From positions 1 to 64,000 of the forward strand of contig NZ_LZSQ01000007.1 of the NCBI RefSeq assembly GCF_001665535.1: a DNA stretch of 64,000 nt. The letters are read 5' to 3'. Below are positions 36,299 to 45,058 of the stretch, piece by piece (position 1 is the stretch's first letter; every line of letters starts with the position of its first letter). Under the pieces are notes generated by a model, which saw only the letters and a program-made list of their open reading frames with translations, did not search any database and was not told the origin of the DNA. This DNA is from Mycobacterium sp. 852002-51961_SCH5331710. Its GTDB lineage: Bacteria > Actinomycetota > Actinomycetes > Mycobacteriales > Mycobacteriaceae. The position numbers and the translations under genes were made by a program.

Positions 36299-37654
36299 TC
36301 AGGAGGGGCGTGCCCGCCCGGCGGCAGGAGAGTTTCTGCGTGTGCGCGTGGAGGCGGCGAAGGAGGAAACGTAGTTCAGGGCGGCTTCCACGACCGCCTT
36401 GAAGGGCTCGGACGAACCGGTGATGTGTGTGAGCAGAGTGCCACCTTGATGAGCGGTGACGAGCACGGCCGACAGATGACGAGGATTGGCCTCGGATGTC
36501 AGGTCACCGCGTTCACGCATCGCCGTCAGTCCGTCCTCGAAAAGGCTGAGCCAACGGTCGTATCCGGCGGCGAGGTCGTCGAGAACCACATCGTCGGACT
36601 CGAGTAGCTCACCGGTCAACGACCCGTAGACGCACCCGTTGCGCAGATACTTCTGACCGTCCTGAGTCCAGCACAGATCGGCCCACTTCCGAAGTGAATC
36701 AATGGTATCCAGACGGCCCATCCGGGGTTGGGTGTGGAAGTCGACGACGAACTCGGTGCGGGCGGCGATCACCTGACGGGTGAGCGCCTGCTTGTCGGAA
36801 AAGTAGTGTGACAGTTGAGATCCGCTGACTCCGACGGCGCGTCGAATGTCTTCCAGACTGGTGCCGTTGACCCCGCGTTCGAGGATGAGTTCCGCGGCGC
36901 CGTCGATGATTCGTGCCCGCGTGGCCATGCCTTTCGCCGTGTATCGGGCCGCATCATCGGGTGCGGTCGAGGCGATGGCGGCGCGTCTGCTCAGGCGGCG
37001 CGGAGCACGGACGGTCCGTAAAGCCGGGTCCTTGGCCAATAGATGCAGATAGTTGACGATGAAGCCGGTGGCATCGGCCAACGGCCATTCCTGACGATAA
37101 GCGAAGGACAGTATTCCGGCGCCCTGGTGCATGCTGACGACCATCAACGCGAGTTGACGCGGTTCGGCCGACTTGATCAGCAGGCCGCGGTTCTTCATCC
37201 GGGCGAACGAATCCTCGAGGAGATTCACCCACCGCCAATAACCTTCGGCGAAAGTCTGGCGGGTACTGTCGTTCGACTTAGCAAGCTGGCCTGCCAATGC
37301 GTGATACGTGGCGGTGCCGCGGTACCCGATTTTGCGCAAGTACCGCAGGTTCAGGTCGGCCCACCGCGACCAGTCCTCGAACGTGTCGAGTCCGCCGACC
37401 TTCGGCTGGCGGTGGAATTGCAGCACCGTCTCGGTCTGCCGTCTGATCACCGCCCGGATCAGTTCCTGACGGTCGACAAAGTAATGGTTCAGTTGGGAGC
37501 CGCTGACAGACGCCGCGCGACGCACCTTGTCCAGGTTGAAGGCCGACAGACCCGTCTCGAGCAACACATCTGCTGCGGCACGCAAGATCTTCTCTCGCGT
37601 CGCGAATCCCTTGGCTGTGAAACTTCGCGATTTCGAAGCATCCGCGGTGGTCAT
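36299..37654 (-). CDS. tandem double TetR-family regulator
   Basis: A 451-aa protein made of two complete TetR units. Unit 1 (about residues 10-205) begins TAKGFATREKILRAAADVLL with the HTH ending in VSGSQLNHYF; unit 2 (about 240-440) begins TAKGMATRARIIDGAAELIL with the HTH ending in VSGSQLSHYF. Similarity continues into the effector domains (LDTFEDWSRWADL versus LDTIDSLRKWADL), so this is an internal duplication, about twice the usual length. ATG 37654 has a GGGGAG immediately upstream, unusually close. An alpha/beta hydrolase gene lies 65 bases upstream in the same direction. Confidence 0.88.
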   Translation of the reverse strand: MTTADASKSRSFTAKGFATREKILRAAADVLLETGLSAFNLDKVRRAASVSGSQLNHYFVDRQELIRAVIRRQTETVLQFHRQPKVGGLDTFEDWSRWADLNLRYLRKIGYRGTATYHALAGQLAKSNDSTRQTFAEGYWRWVNLLEDSFARMKNRGLLIKSAEPRQLALMVVSMHQGAGILSFAYRQEWPLADATGFIVNYLHLLAKDPALRTVRAPRRLSRRAAIASTAPDDAARYTAKGMATRARIIDGAAELILERGVNGTSLEDIRRAVGVSGSQLSHYFSDKQALTRQVIAARTEFVVDFHTQPRMGRLDTIDSLRKWADLCWTQDGQKYLRNGCVYGSLTGELLESDDVVLDDLAAGYDRWLSLFEDGLTAMRERGDLTSEANPRHLSAVLVTAHQGGTLLTHITGSSEPFKAVVEAALNYVSSFAASTRTRRNSPAAGRARPS

Positions 37655-37719
37655 CTCCCCTATGAAGATACCTGGTGGCGGGGCTCGAGGACGGCGGACT
37701 GGCCGACAGCAGTCGATCG

Positions 37720-38592
37720 TCAGCTGTCTCTCGGTAGCTGGGAGAGGAACTTCCGCACAAGCGCTGCGACCTCGTCGAGTGCCGACTCGAGAAGGAAATG
37801 CCCGCCGTCGAGCAGATGAATCTGGGCGTCGGGCAGGTCTGCGGCGAAGGCCTCGGCGCCGGCCGGGCCGAAAATTGGGTCGTGGCGCCCCCACGCCGCC
37901 AGAAGTGGGACGCCGGAATTTCGGAAGTAATCCTGCACCCGCGGATAGAGCGGCGGATTCGTCGCGTAGTCGCGAAACAGTGCGAGCTGCACTTCGGCGT
38001 TCCCGGGCCGTGCGAGCAGAGCGAAGTCGTGGAGCCAAGCCTCCGGGTCGACCAAACTCTCATCGGAGACCCCGGTGAGATACTGCCATCGCGTGGCGTC
38101 CAGCGTCAGGAAGGCGCGAATCGCAGACTCGGTGTCCTCGTCATTTCGTTCGTGGTACGCCCACACGGTCTTCCAAAAGGTTTCGACGAATCCGGCGTCG
38201 TAGGCGTTTCCGTTCTGGCTGATGATCCCCGTGATCGCCGCTGGATCCCTCAGCGCGAGACGCCATCCGATAGGTGCGCCGTAGTCCTGGACATACATGG
38301 CGTACTGACCAATGCCCAGTTTCTGCAGTAGGCCCGCCGTCAGGTCCGTCAGCGCATCGAACGAGTACGCGAACTTCTCGGCGGTCGGCGCATCTGACAG
38401 CCCGAACCCGAGGTGGTCGGGGGCTACCACGTGATAGTCCTCGCCCAGCAGCGGTATCAAATGGCGAAACATGTGGGAGCTGGTGGGAAATCCATGCAAG
38501 AGAACAACTGTGGGCGCACCGCCGTCGCCAGCTTCCCGGAAGAACAAACGATGCCCGTCAACGGTGGTGTAGCGGTGATGAACACTGACCAT
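37720..38592 (-). CDS. alpha/beta hydrolase, haloalkane dehalogenase/epoxide hydrolase-like
   Basis: A 290-aa hydrolase: LLHGFPTSSHMFRHL (oxyanion region), nucleophile elbow VQDYGAPIGW with Asp103 in place of Ser, and late GGHFLLES with the catalytic His. An Asp nucleophile is the mark of haloalkane dehalogenases and epoxide hydrolases; the Tyr after it (dehalogenases usually have Trp) leaves the exact reaction open. Start ATG 38592; the TTG at 38598 is an alternative. It may share a transcript with the tandem TetR gene. Confidence 0.85.
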   Translation of the reverse strand: MVSVHHRYTTVDGHRLFFREAGDGGAPTVVLLHGFPTSSHMFRHLIPLLGEDYHVVAPDHLGFGLSDAPTAEKFAYSFDALTDLTAGLLQKLGIGQYAMYVQDYGAPIGWRLALRDPAAITGIISQNGNAYDAGFVETFWKTVWAYHERNDEDTESAIRAFLTLDATRWQYLTGVSDESLVDPEAWLHDFALLARPGNAEVQLALFRDYATNPPLYPRVQDYFRNSGVPLLAAWGRHDPIFGPAGAEAFAADLPDAQIHLLDGGHFLLESALDEVAALVRKFLSQLPRDS

Positions 38593-38628
38593 CAGCAATC
38601 CGCCTTTCCGGCTGGATGTTTAAAAAAG

Positions 38629-38644
38629 TGGGTCAAGCCACCCA
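38629..38644. promoter_or_regulatory. third TGGG-N8-CCCA dyad
   Basis: Same spacing and arms as the pair at 36212-36249, located 37 bases upstream of the leftward hydrolase start and 121 bases upstream of the rightward MOSC fusion gene. A single copy of such a short dyad can arise by chance in 64 kb. Confidence 0.3.
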
Positions 38645-38730
38645 TTATGCGCGCAACCGGCGTGCCCGGCAACCACTTTCTAGACGGCGACGGGCATTGA
38701 TTCTTGAACACAGTGACGTAGAGTCTGGTC

Positions 38731-38745
38731 ATGCCCCTTGGGCAT
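38731..38745. promoter_or_regulatory. hairpin ATGCCC-N3-GGGCAT before the MOSC fusion gene
   Basis: A perfect six-base inverted repeat with a three-base centre, about 10 bases before the GGAGAGGAGG ribosome site of the gene starting at 38766. It may be an operator or a 5' leader hairpin. Confidence 0.3.
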
Positions 38746-38765
38746 GCCGTGGAGAGGAGGCGCCC

Positions 38766-40454
38766 GTGCCGACGCTCCACGCGGTCAATGTCGGGTTGCC
38801 GAGGGACGTGCCGTGGCGCGGACGCACGGTGCACACCGGAATCTTCAAAACGACGGTCTCCGGACCGGTCGTTGCCAGGCGCCTCAATCTCGACGGCGAC
38901 GGCCAAGGCGACCTTCACGGCCACGGCGGTGAGAATCGGGCCGTCCTGGTCTATCAAATCGAGGCCTATGACCACTGGAAGTCCCACCTCGGGCGTGACG
39001 ATCTGCGGGCCGGAGCATTCGGCGAGAACTTCACTGTCAGTGGATTGCCCGACGACGAGGTGTGTATCGGTGACCGGTACCGCATCGGGGAAGCGCTGTT
39101 CGAGGTGACGCAACCGCGGGTCACCTGTTTCCGTGTCGGGATGCGTCTCGATGAGCCAAATCTCCCACAGCTCATGGTTTCTCACGGCCGACCCGGGTTC
39201 TACCTCCGCGTGCTTCACGAGGGACGGGTACAAGCGGGCGATGACATCGTCCTCACCGAGCGCGGGCGGAACCAACTGACGGTCGCCGAGGTCGACGCGC
39301 TTCTCTACCTGCCCGACCGTGATCCGGACCGTTTGCGCCTGGCGTTGGATGTCGCCGCTCTGAGCCCGGGCTGGAAGGAGTCCTTCCGCGACCTCCTCGA
39401 CCCGCCCGTCGAGCCAACGGGCGCTCCGTCGTGGGACGGATTCATGCCACTTCGTGTCGTTGACGTCCATCACGAAACGCCCGCCGTGATGTCGATCGAA
39501 CTCGGCGCCGACAAGCCGCTGCCCGTTGCGAAGGCCGGTGATCATCTCGTGGTCCGGGCCACCGGGGCCGGTGACCCGCCGCCGCTGCGGAGCTACTCAC
39601 TATCCGGCGATTCGACCGCGGGCACTTATCGGATCAGCGTGAAGCGTGAGCCTGGCGGCGTGGTGAGCGGATGGCTGCACGAGCGGATCGGCCCCGGGGC
39701 GACCATCGACGCCGCAGCGCCGCGCGGCGACTTTCACCTCTCCCCCGAGGCGCGCCCGATACTGCTGATGTCGGCGGGAATCGGGGTCACGCCCCTGCTC
39801 GCCATGCTCTATGAACTCGCCGCCCAGGCGTTTTCACAACGCATCGTATGGATCCACAGCGCCAGGGACAGAGAGTCTCACGCCTTCATCGAGGAGGCCG
39901 CCGGTCTCCTGCGGCAGTTGCCGCGTGCTGAGCAGTACGTCCATTACACCGGCGGAAGGCCGGGCCGCCGGTTGGATCGTGACTTCCTCGCCGCATTGGA
40001 CCTGCCGCAGGACGCTGACGTCTACCTCTGCGGACCAACGGGTTTCATGGCGGCGATGCGTGAGGCCTTGACCAACGTCGGGTTCGAGCCGGCACGGATT
40101 CGAGCCGAAACGTTCGGGACGCTTCCACCGATCAACCCCGGGTTGAAGGCCGTTGGTCCTCCAGTACCCCCGCATCCGCCCGAGATGCAGTCTGCGGACG
40201 GATCACGTGTCACGTTCTCGCGAGTCGGTCTGACGGTTCGCTGGAGCGAGTCCTATCAGACCTTGTTGGAACTGGCCGAAGCCTGTGATGTGCCGACGCG
40301 GTACTCGTGCCGCAGTGGTGTCTGTCATGTGTGCGTCACCGGACTCGTCGCCGGGAGCGTGGCGTATCCGAGACAGCCCTTGGAGCTACCGGGACGGGAT
40401 TCGACGCTGATCTGTTGTGCGGCACCGCTAACCGATGTCGTGCTCGACCTATGA
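38766..40454 (+). CDS. MOSC / ferredoxin reductase / [2Fe-2S] ferredoxin fusion protein
   Basis: A 562-aa three-domain protein. Residues about 1-215 form a YiiM-like MOSC domain (GDLHGHGGENRAVLVY, GAFGENFTVSG, PRVTCFRVGMRL with the conserved Cys). Residues about 225-460 form an FNR-type reductase (RSYSLS for flavin, MSAGIGVTPLLAML for NAD(P)H). The last ~90 residues are a plant-type ferredoxin (CRSGVCHVC plus LICC). MOSC proteins handle molybdenum-cofactor-dependent N-hydroxy reductions, so it may be a self-contained reductase of N-hydroxylated compounds. GTG 38766 with GGAGG. Cytoplasmic. Confidence 0.9.
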   Translation: MPTLHAVNVGLPRDVPWRGRTVHTGIFKTTVSGPVVARRLNLDGDGQGDLHGHGGENRAVLVYQIEAYDHWKSHLGRDDLRAGAFGENFTVSGLPDDEVCIGDRYRIGEALFEVTQPRVTCFRVGMRLDEPNLPQLMVSHGRPGFYLRVLHEGRVQAGDDIVLTERGRNQLTVAEVDALLYLPDRDPDRLRLALDVAALSPGWKESFRDLLDPPVEPTGAPSWDGFMPLRVVDVHHETPAVMSIELGADKPLPVAKAGDHLVVRATGAGDPPPLRSYSLSGDSTAGTYRISVKREPGGVVSGWLHERIGPGATIDAAAPRGDFHLSPEARPILLMSAGIGVTPLLAMLYELAAQAFSQRIVWIHSARDRESHAFIEEAAGLLRQLPRAEQYVHYTGGRPGRRLDRDFLAALDLPQDADVYLCGPTGFMAAMREALTNVGFEPARIRAETFGTLPPINPGLKAVGPPVPPHPPEMQSADGSRVTFSRVGLTVRWSESYQTLLELAEACDVPTRYSCRSGVCHVCVTGLVAGSVAYPRQPLELPGRDSTLICCAAPLTDVVLDL

Positions 40455-40543
40455 GCGGCGGATCCATCGGGCTGGGTCGGATTCAGCGACAGACGCGTCA
40501 ATAAATGCCAAGAAAACGCACAGCCGTCTGCTAGCTTCGCGAA

Positions 40544-41347
40544 GTGCTACTTCGCCAGCGACGCGAGCGAGGCCGGATGGTTCTCGCCGCGACCGTGATC
40601 GCCAGCCTGACCGTCGTCGGCGGTGCGGCCTGCGGTGGTTCTACCGAGCCCTCCGAGTCCCCGGCGGCGAAAGCCGACGAATCAACCACGGCCCCGCCGG
40701 CCGAGGTGGCCGAGAACAAGCCGAAAGACGAGCAGCAGGATTCCCAACCCCAGTTCACCGGTGGCGTCTACGGAGATCCGGCGGCCGCCATCGATTACTG
40801 GGAGGAGCAGACCGAAAGCGATTGCGGGCTGATGGCCACCCGCATGGTGATCGGCGAGATCAACGGGTCCGCGCCGACCGAGCGCGAAATCATCGACCTC
40901 GCAGCGAAAACGCCCAGCGACTGCGATCCAGGGCAGCCGGTGTACGACGAGAGCGTCGACCCCAGTGACGGCGGTGTCGGCCATGGCACGTGCACAACCG
41001 ATCTTCTGCTCCTGCTCAAGCATTACGGCATCGAAGCCGACTACACCAACGACGAAACCGCTTCCAAGGGTGGGCTCGCGACGGGGATGGACGCCTTGGC
41101 GGGATATCTGGGTGACGACCGGCAGGCGATCGTGTGTGTGAACTCCAATACCATCTGGGAAACCGATGGTGACAAGACGGGATGCGGTCACTTGGTCACG
41201 GTCGCCGCGATCGATTACGACAACGACGCCGTCTATCTCGGCGACAGCGGCGGCGACGATACGAAGGGCGAGCACGTCACGACCGATGTGTTCGAATCTG
41301 CCTGGGCCGCAGGTGACCACGAGCTTGTGGTCACCGCACCCCGTTGA
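40544..41347 (+). CDS. lipoprotein with C39-like cysteine peptidase fold
   Basis: A 267-aa protein with an Arg-rich n-region, hydrophobic core and lipobox-like GGAAC (about residues 26-30), then a Ser/Glu/Pro-rich linker. The C-terminal domain has ESDCGLMATRMVIGEI (candidate nucleophile Cys), a GHLVTVAAIDYDND segment (His) and YLGDSGG (Asp/Asn helper), the layout of C39-like peptidases. Probably cell-envelope anchored; substrate unknown. Start GTG 40544; ATG 40577 is a later alternative. Confidence 0.7.
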   Translation: MLLRQRRERGRMVLAATVIASLTVVGGAACGGSTEPSESPAAKADESTTAPPAEVAENKPKDEQQDSQPQFTGGVYGDPAAAIDYWEEQTESDCGLMATRMVIGEINGSAPTEREIIDLAAKTPSDCDPGQPVYDESVDPSDGGVGHGTCTTDLLLLLKHYGIEADYTNDETASKGGLATGMDALAGYLGDDRQAIVCVNSNTIWETDGDKTGCGHLVTVAAIDYDNDAVYLGDSGGDDTKGEHVTTDVFESAWAAGDHELVVTAPR

Positions 41348-41368
41348 CATCGACAGTGGCGTAACTGC

Positions 41369-41535
41369 TTAGAGAGCGCTGAGGGATACCACCCCCGTCA
41401 GGCCGGCCGCCACCGTCATCGCGGCGGTGGCACAGGTGGTCCGCCACCCGAAACTGCGCTCACCGCCGGCAAGGTGATCAGCAGAGCGCCGATCACCAGC
41501 ACCAGAATGAAGTACTCCGGGATGAATCACGTTGC
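41369..41535 (-). pseudogene. possible remnant of a small membrane-protein gene
   Basis: Minus-strand codons encode YFILVLVIGALLITLPAVS, a clear membrane-helix-like run without any start codon and directly preceded by a stop. One frame over, the sequence continues as RSFGWRTTCATAAMTVAAGL and ends at a TAA (41369-41371). This looks like the frameshifted end of a small two-helix protein. The family is not recognised; chance hydrophobicity cannot be excluded. Confidence 0.3.
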
Positions 41536-41590
41536 CACCGTGCGTTCCACGACACAGCCAGGTAAATGCGACTTCACGAGGAGAACAGCC

Positions 41591-42505
41591 ATGAGCGTCG
41601 ACAGCATCTCGGGTTCGGCTACGACCGGACTCGACGAGTTGGTTCCGTCGCGTTATGCGGTGCAGATCGGTGACATCGAGGTTCTGGTGATCAGCGACGG
41701 CGTGCTACCGATAACGGCCCGGACGATGGCGACCAACGCCGACCAGGACGAGTTCGGGAGTTGGCTCGACGATCGGTTCCTCCCCCACGACGTGCTCGAC
41801 TGGCCGCTGAACGTCGTCGTGGTGCGCAGCGGCGACCGGACCATCCTGGTCGACGCCGGGCTCGGTGTGGAGTTCCCCGACTTCCCGCGCGCCGGGCAGA
41901 CCGTGCATCGCCTGGAGGCCGCCGGCATCGATCCGTCGGCGGTGACCGACGTGGTGCTGACCCATCTGCACATGGACCACGTCGGCGGGCTGCTGACCGA
42001 GGGTCTCAAGCAACGGCTGCGCTCGGATCTGCGGGTCCACGTCGCGGCAGCCGAGGCCGAGTTCTGGGAGGCACCCGACTTCTCCCACACCGACATGCCG
42101 GCACCGGTGCCGGACGCGCTGCGATCGATCGCGTCGCGGTTCCTGTCCGAATATCGCGGCCAGATGCGGACCTTCGAATCGGAGTATGAACTGGCGCCGG
42201 GCGTGCTGGTCGCGCGCACCGGCGGCCATACCCCGGGGCACGCCATCGTCCGACTCGACTCACGGGGTGACCGGTTGACGTTCGCCGGTGACGCCGTGTT
42301 CGCTCCGGGCTTCGACAATCCGGAGTGGCACAACGGGTTCGAACACGATCCGGAGGAGTCCGCCCGCGTCCGCATCGAGCTGCTGCGCGAGCTGGCCGCA
42401 ACCGGCGAGGCTCTGGTCGCCACCCATCTGCCGTTCCCGTCGGTCTGCCGGGTGGCGACCGCCGGCGACGTCTTCCGGTGCGTGCCCGAGGTCTGGGGCT
42501 ACTGA
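41591..42505 (+). CDS. MBL-fold metallo-hydrolase
   Basis: A 304-aa MBL protein: HLHMDH (His125, His127, Asp129, His130), GGHTPGHA (third His), FAGDAVFAP (bridging Asp) and a final THLPFPSVCR His. Resembles quorum-quenching lactonase/AttM-like hydrolases. ATG 41591 with AGGAG. The whole 3' half is covered by an open antisense frame of the convergent FAD monooxygenase (42006-43832). Similar in length and order to the MBL protein at 28394-29308. Confidence 0.87.
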   Translation: MSVDSISGSATTGLDELVPSRYAVQIGDIEVLVISDGVLPITARTMATNADQDEFGSWLDDRFLPHDVLDWPLNVVVVRSGDRTILVDAGLGVEFPDFPRAGQTVHRLEAAGIDPSAVTDVVLTHLHMDHVGGLLTEGLKQRLRSDLRVHVAAAEAEFWEAPDFSHTDMPAPVPDALRSIASRFLSEYRGQMRTFESEYELAPGVLVARTGGHTPGHAIVRLDSRGDRLTFAGDAVFAPGFDNPEWHNGFEHDPEESARVRIELLRELAATGEALVATHLPFPSVCRVATAGDVFRCVPEVWGY

Positions 42506-43832
42506 CGGTTCGGCGCGTGGCGACCACCCGCGCGATCTGCCTGGGGTGCATCAGGATTGTCCCGGGATCGACGCCTTGCAGCATCCGAAGGAAGGTCTCG
42601 GACATCGCAATGTCATTCGACGCGGCTGCCATGTAGGCGGTGACGTAAGAGTTGAGCGCCCGCTGCGGACACGCTTTCCATCCGCTCGTCGGTAGGAAGC
42701 TGAAGTCGTTGAGCCGGTTGGCCCACCAGAAAGGCGTCAGCCGCCGAGCGACACCGCGGAAATAGTCGTGGGTCGCCGAGGCGCCGTCGGCGGCCAACGT
42801 CTCCTGAAGACTGAGAGCCTGCAGCAGTGCCGACGTCATGCCCTGCCCGTACATCGGGTTGAGGCTGCACACCGCATCGCCGATGACCAACAGACGCTCC
42901 GGGAACGAGGACAACTTGTCGTAGCGACGCCACACGCTGGTCGGAAACTGTCGGTGGTGTGTCTCCCCGACCGGTTCTGCGGCCGCGAGTGCGGTGCTGA
43001 CCTCCGGCGGGACACATGCCGCCACTGCTGCCAGCATCTCGGGCAACCGGGTCGGCAGCTGGTGTCCGGCCACGCCGATCAGCGTCACGACCATTGTGTC
43101 GTTCTCGTGGGCGAGCATCCCGACGCCTGTCGGTCGTTCCTTCGTCGGGCTGACGAAGATCACCCTGTCGCCCAGGGCGTCCGGCGTCAGGCGGAAGAGC
43201 TGGCTGGTATAGGTCAGTCGCACCCGATACGACTGCTCGACCGGACGCGGAAAGCCATGCGCTGCAAGGAACGCCGGTGTACGTGCCGAACGACCGGTTG
43301 CGTCGACCACGAGATCGGCGGACAGTATCGTTTGATGCGCGCCGGTGCGGTCGACGATACGAACTCCGGTCACCGTGCGGTCGTTCAACACGGGTCCGAC
43401 GACGTCGTGGCCGTCGAGGACCTTGACATTCGGCAGTGCACAAACCCGTTCGCGCACAACGGATTCCAACAATGGACGGCTCGCAGGCTGAACCGGCATG
43501 TCATCGGGCTTGGCGAGCGCCCCCGTTCGACATAACGCATGCCCGCGAACCTCGACGTACACCCCCGACAGGTCGCGGTTGTCGAAGATCGGGGCGCCGG
43601 CGTCCTGCAGCTCCTTCGTCGCTCCGGGAAACAGCCCCTCGAGAATCTTCAAGCCCAGGCTCATCAGCATGTGCACGTGGTGTCCCTGCGGCACCCCGGC
43701 TCGCTGCGACACGTCCTCGGGCAGTCTGTCCCGTTCGACCAGCGTGACCGAGTCATAAGCATCCGACAGCACTCTCGCGGCGAGCAGCCCACCCATACTC
43801 GCGCCGCACACCACGGCTTCTCGCGTCGTCAT
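42006..43832 (-). CDS. FAD-dependent monooxygenase-like protein with antisense extension
   Basis: Residues 1-441 form a normal FAD-dependent oxidoreductase: GASMGG (about residues 10-15) for FAD, a DATGRSARTP segment, and LLVIGDAVCSLNPMYGQGM (FAD GD motif). After VVATRR at about residue 441 there is no stop, and the frame runs another ~167 residues antisense to the MBL gene, giving an Arg/Pro-rich low-complexity tail to 42006. Homologues recalled are about 440-470 aa, so the natural end was probably lost by a deletion or frameshift near 42505. A TAG lies one frame over at that point. Start ATG 43832. Confidence 0.75.
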   Translation of the reverse strand: MTTREAVVCGASMGGLLAARVLSDAYDSVTLVERDRLPEDVSQRAGVPQGHHVHMLMSLGLKILEGLFPGATKELQDAGAPIFDNRDLSGVYVEVRGHALCRTGALAKPDDMPVQPASRPLLESVVRERVCALPNVKVLDGHDVVGPVLNDRTVTGVRIVDRTGAHQTILSADLVVDATGRSARTPAFLAAHGFPRPVEQSYRVRLTYTSQLFRLTPDALGDRVIFVSPTKERPTGVGMLAHENDTMVVTLIGVAGHQLPTRLPEMLAAVAACVPPEVSTALAAAEPVGETHHRQFPTSVWRRYDKLSSFPERLLVIGDAVCSLNPMYGQGMTSALLQALSLQETLAADGASATHDYFRGVARRLTPFWWANRLNDFSFLPTSGWKACPQRALNSYVTAYMAAASNDIAMSETFLRMLQGVDPGTILMHPRQIARVVATRRTVSSPRPRARTGRRRRRSPPGRPTGTADGWRPEPRRLRPARAAARCGRGRTPPDRVRTRCATPDCRSPERTRRHRRTSTGHPVSRVGRWRAPGYGRRCARPARPAPVHTPIRRSASGRDIRTGTATRSIAARPAPVPACRCGRSRVPPRTRPRLPRRGPADPSAAVA

Positions 43833-43965
43833 CGCGCCCCTCTTCGGCCCGGCCGTACCCCAAACGGTGGCACACAGCGCCGTCGAGAGTGCGGTTTCAG
43901 GCCAAGAGTGGCCAGTCCGCGACCACTGAGACCCGACCGGCCGGGCAGTCTGTAGCCTGACGGCC

Positions 43966-44613
43966 GTGAATCCCTCGCGTGTGTCACTCCCCGCCGGACT
44001 GCTGGCCTGCACCGCATCGCTGGTCATGACCCTCGCCGCATGCGGCTCCGACACAGAGGCGTCGTCGACCACCACGCCGCCCTCGACGAGCACGTCGTCG
44101 CTGGCCGACGAGTTGGTTCCACCGCCCGTCGAGACGGGCGACCCCGCCAGCGCAATGTGTCCGACAGGGGCACCGCAGCCCGGCGGCACTCCGGAGTGGA
44201 CGCTCAGCGGCGACACCGGCAGCGTGAACGTCACCGGATCCACCGACTCGGCGGCACCGCTCATCGAGGTACAGTCGCCGTTCAGCGTCACCGAGACCCA
44301 GGTGCACACACTCAAGCCCGGCGACGGACCGGTCGTCTCCGATACGGCGAAGGTCCTGGTCTGCTACATGGGCGTCAACGGACGCGACGGGTCCGTATTC
44401 GACAGCAGTTACGAGCGCGGTATGCCTGTGGACTTCCCGCTCGACGGCGTCGTACCGGGCTTCCAGAAGGCCATCGCCGGACAGAAGGTCGGGTCGACGG
44501 TCGCCGTCGCGATGACGTCAGCCGACGGCTACCCCGAAGGTCAACCCGCGGCGGGCATCCAGGCCGGCGACTCCCTCGTCTTCGCGATCAAGATCCTCGA
44601 CGCCTCGAGGTAG
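43966..44613 (+). CDS. FKBP-type peptidyl-prolyl isomerase lipoprotein
   Basis: A 215-aa lipoprotein: signal peptide with lipobox LAAC (Cys26), a Ser/Thr-rich linker, and a C-terminal FKBP domain (about residues 110-212) with VLVCYMGVNGRDGSVFDSSY, VVPGFQKAIAGQKVGS and the final FAIKILDA. Catalyses proline isomerisation in the cell envelope. GTG 43966. Convergent with the Pro-rich secreted protein 11 bases downstream. Confidence 0.88.
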   Translation: MNPSRVSLPAGLLACTASLVMTLAACGSDTEASSTTTPPSTSTSSLADELVPPPVETGDPASAMCPTGAPQPGGTPEWTLSGDTGSVNVTGSTDSAAPLIEVQSPFSVTETQVHTLKPGDGPVVSDTAKVLVCYMGVNGRDGSVFDSSYERGMPVDFPLDGVVPGFQKAIAGQKVGSTVAVAMTSADGYPEGQPAAGIQAGDSLVFAIKILDASR

Positions 44614-44624
44614 ACCCGGAACGG

Positions 44625-44972
44625 TCAGCCGCCGCCGGTGACCGGATTCATCGACAGCGTGATGAAGGCGCCGTTCTTCCACACGCCCCAACGGCCGCCC
44701 CAACCGGAGAACCAGACGACGGGCTCTCCGAGCCAGGTCTCCGCCGGTTTGCGCGGTGCCCATGCCGGAACCGGCTCCCCGGCCATCGGCCTCGCAGGCG
44801 GCGGCGGAGCCACACCCGGCGGAGGCGGTGGCGGAGGCATTTCGGCGGCCAGGGCCGGCGGCGGAGGCGGCGGCGGTGGAGCGGGCTGTGCGCTTGCCGG
44901 AGCGCTCAGCCCCAGTGTCGTCGCTGTCAATCCGCCTGCGATGGCAGCCAGCGTGGTCTTGGACAACCTCAT
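44625..44972 (-). CDS. small secreted Pro-rich protein
   Basis: A 115-aa protein: signal peptide (MRLSKTTLAAIAGGLTAT, cleavage after ASA), a poly-Pro/Ala central region and a C-terminal Trp/Gly-rich segment (VVWFSGWGGRWGVWKNG). GGAGG at seven bases supports ATG 44972 over ATG 44978. Pro-rich exported proteins of this kind are common in mycobacteria; a cell-wall or surface role is a guess. Similar in style to the product of 49330-49737. Confidence 0.7.
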   Translation of the reverse strand: MRLSKTTLAAIAGGLTATTLGLSAPASAQPAPPPPPPPPALAAEMPPPPPPPGVAPPPPARPMAGEPVPAWAPRKPAETWLGEPVVWFSGWGGRWGVWKNGAFITLSMNPVTGGG

Positions 44973-45058
44973 GAGCATGCCTCCAGCGGTCGAGCGAATC
45001 CGATGCTTCGAATTTATAGCCTGCATTTGCTGCGGCCAAACCCGGGGCGTGTCGCCGC

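Noticed and set aside
40455..40543. Palindromic CTTCGCGAAG before the C39-like lipoprotein gene as an operator
   Set aside because: Only ten bases and overlapping the likely GTG start; such short GC-rich palindromes are common by chance.
41401..41431. GCCACCG/CGGTGGC hairpin after the C39-like lipoprotein gene
   Set aside because: It lies inside the GC-rich gene remnant and has a weak seven-base stem, so terminator function could not be supported.
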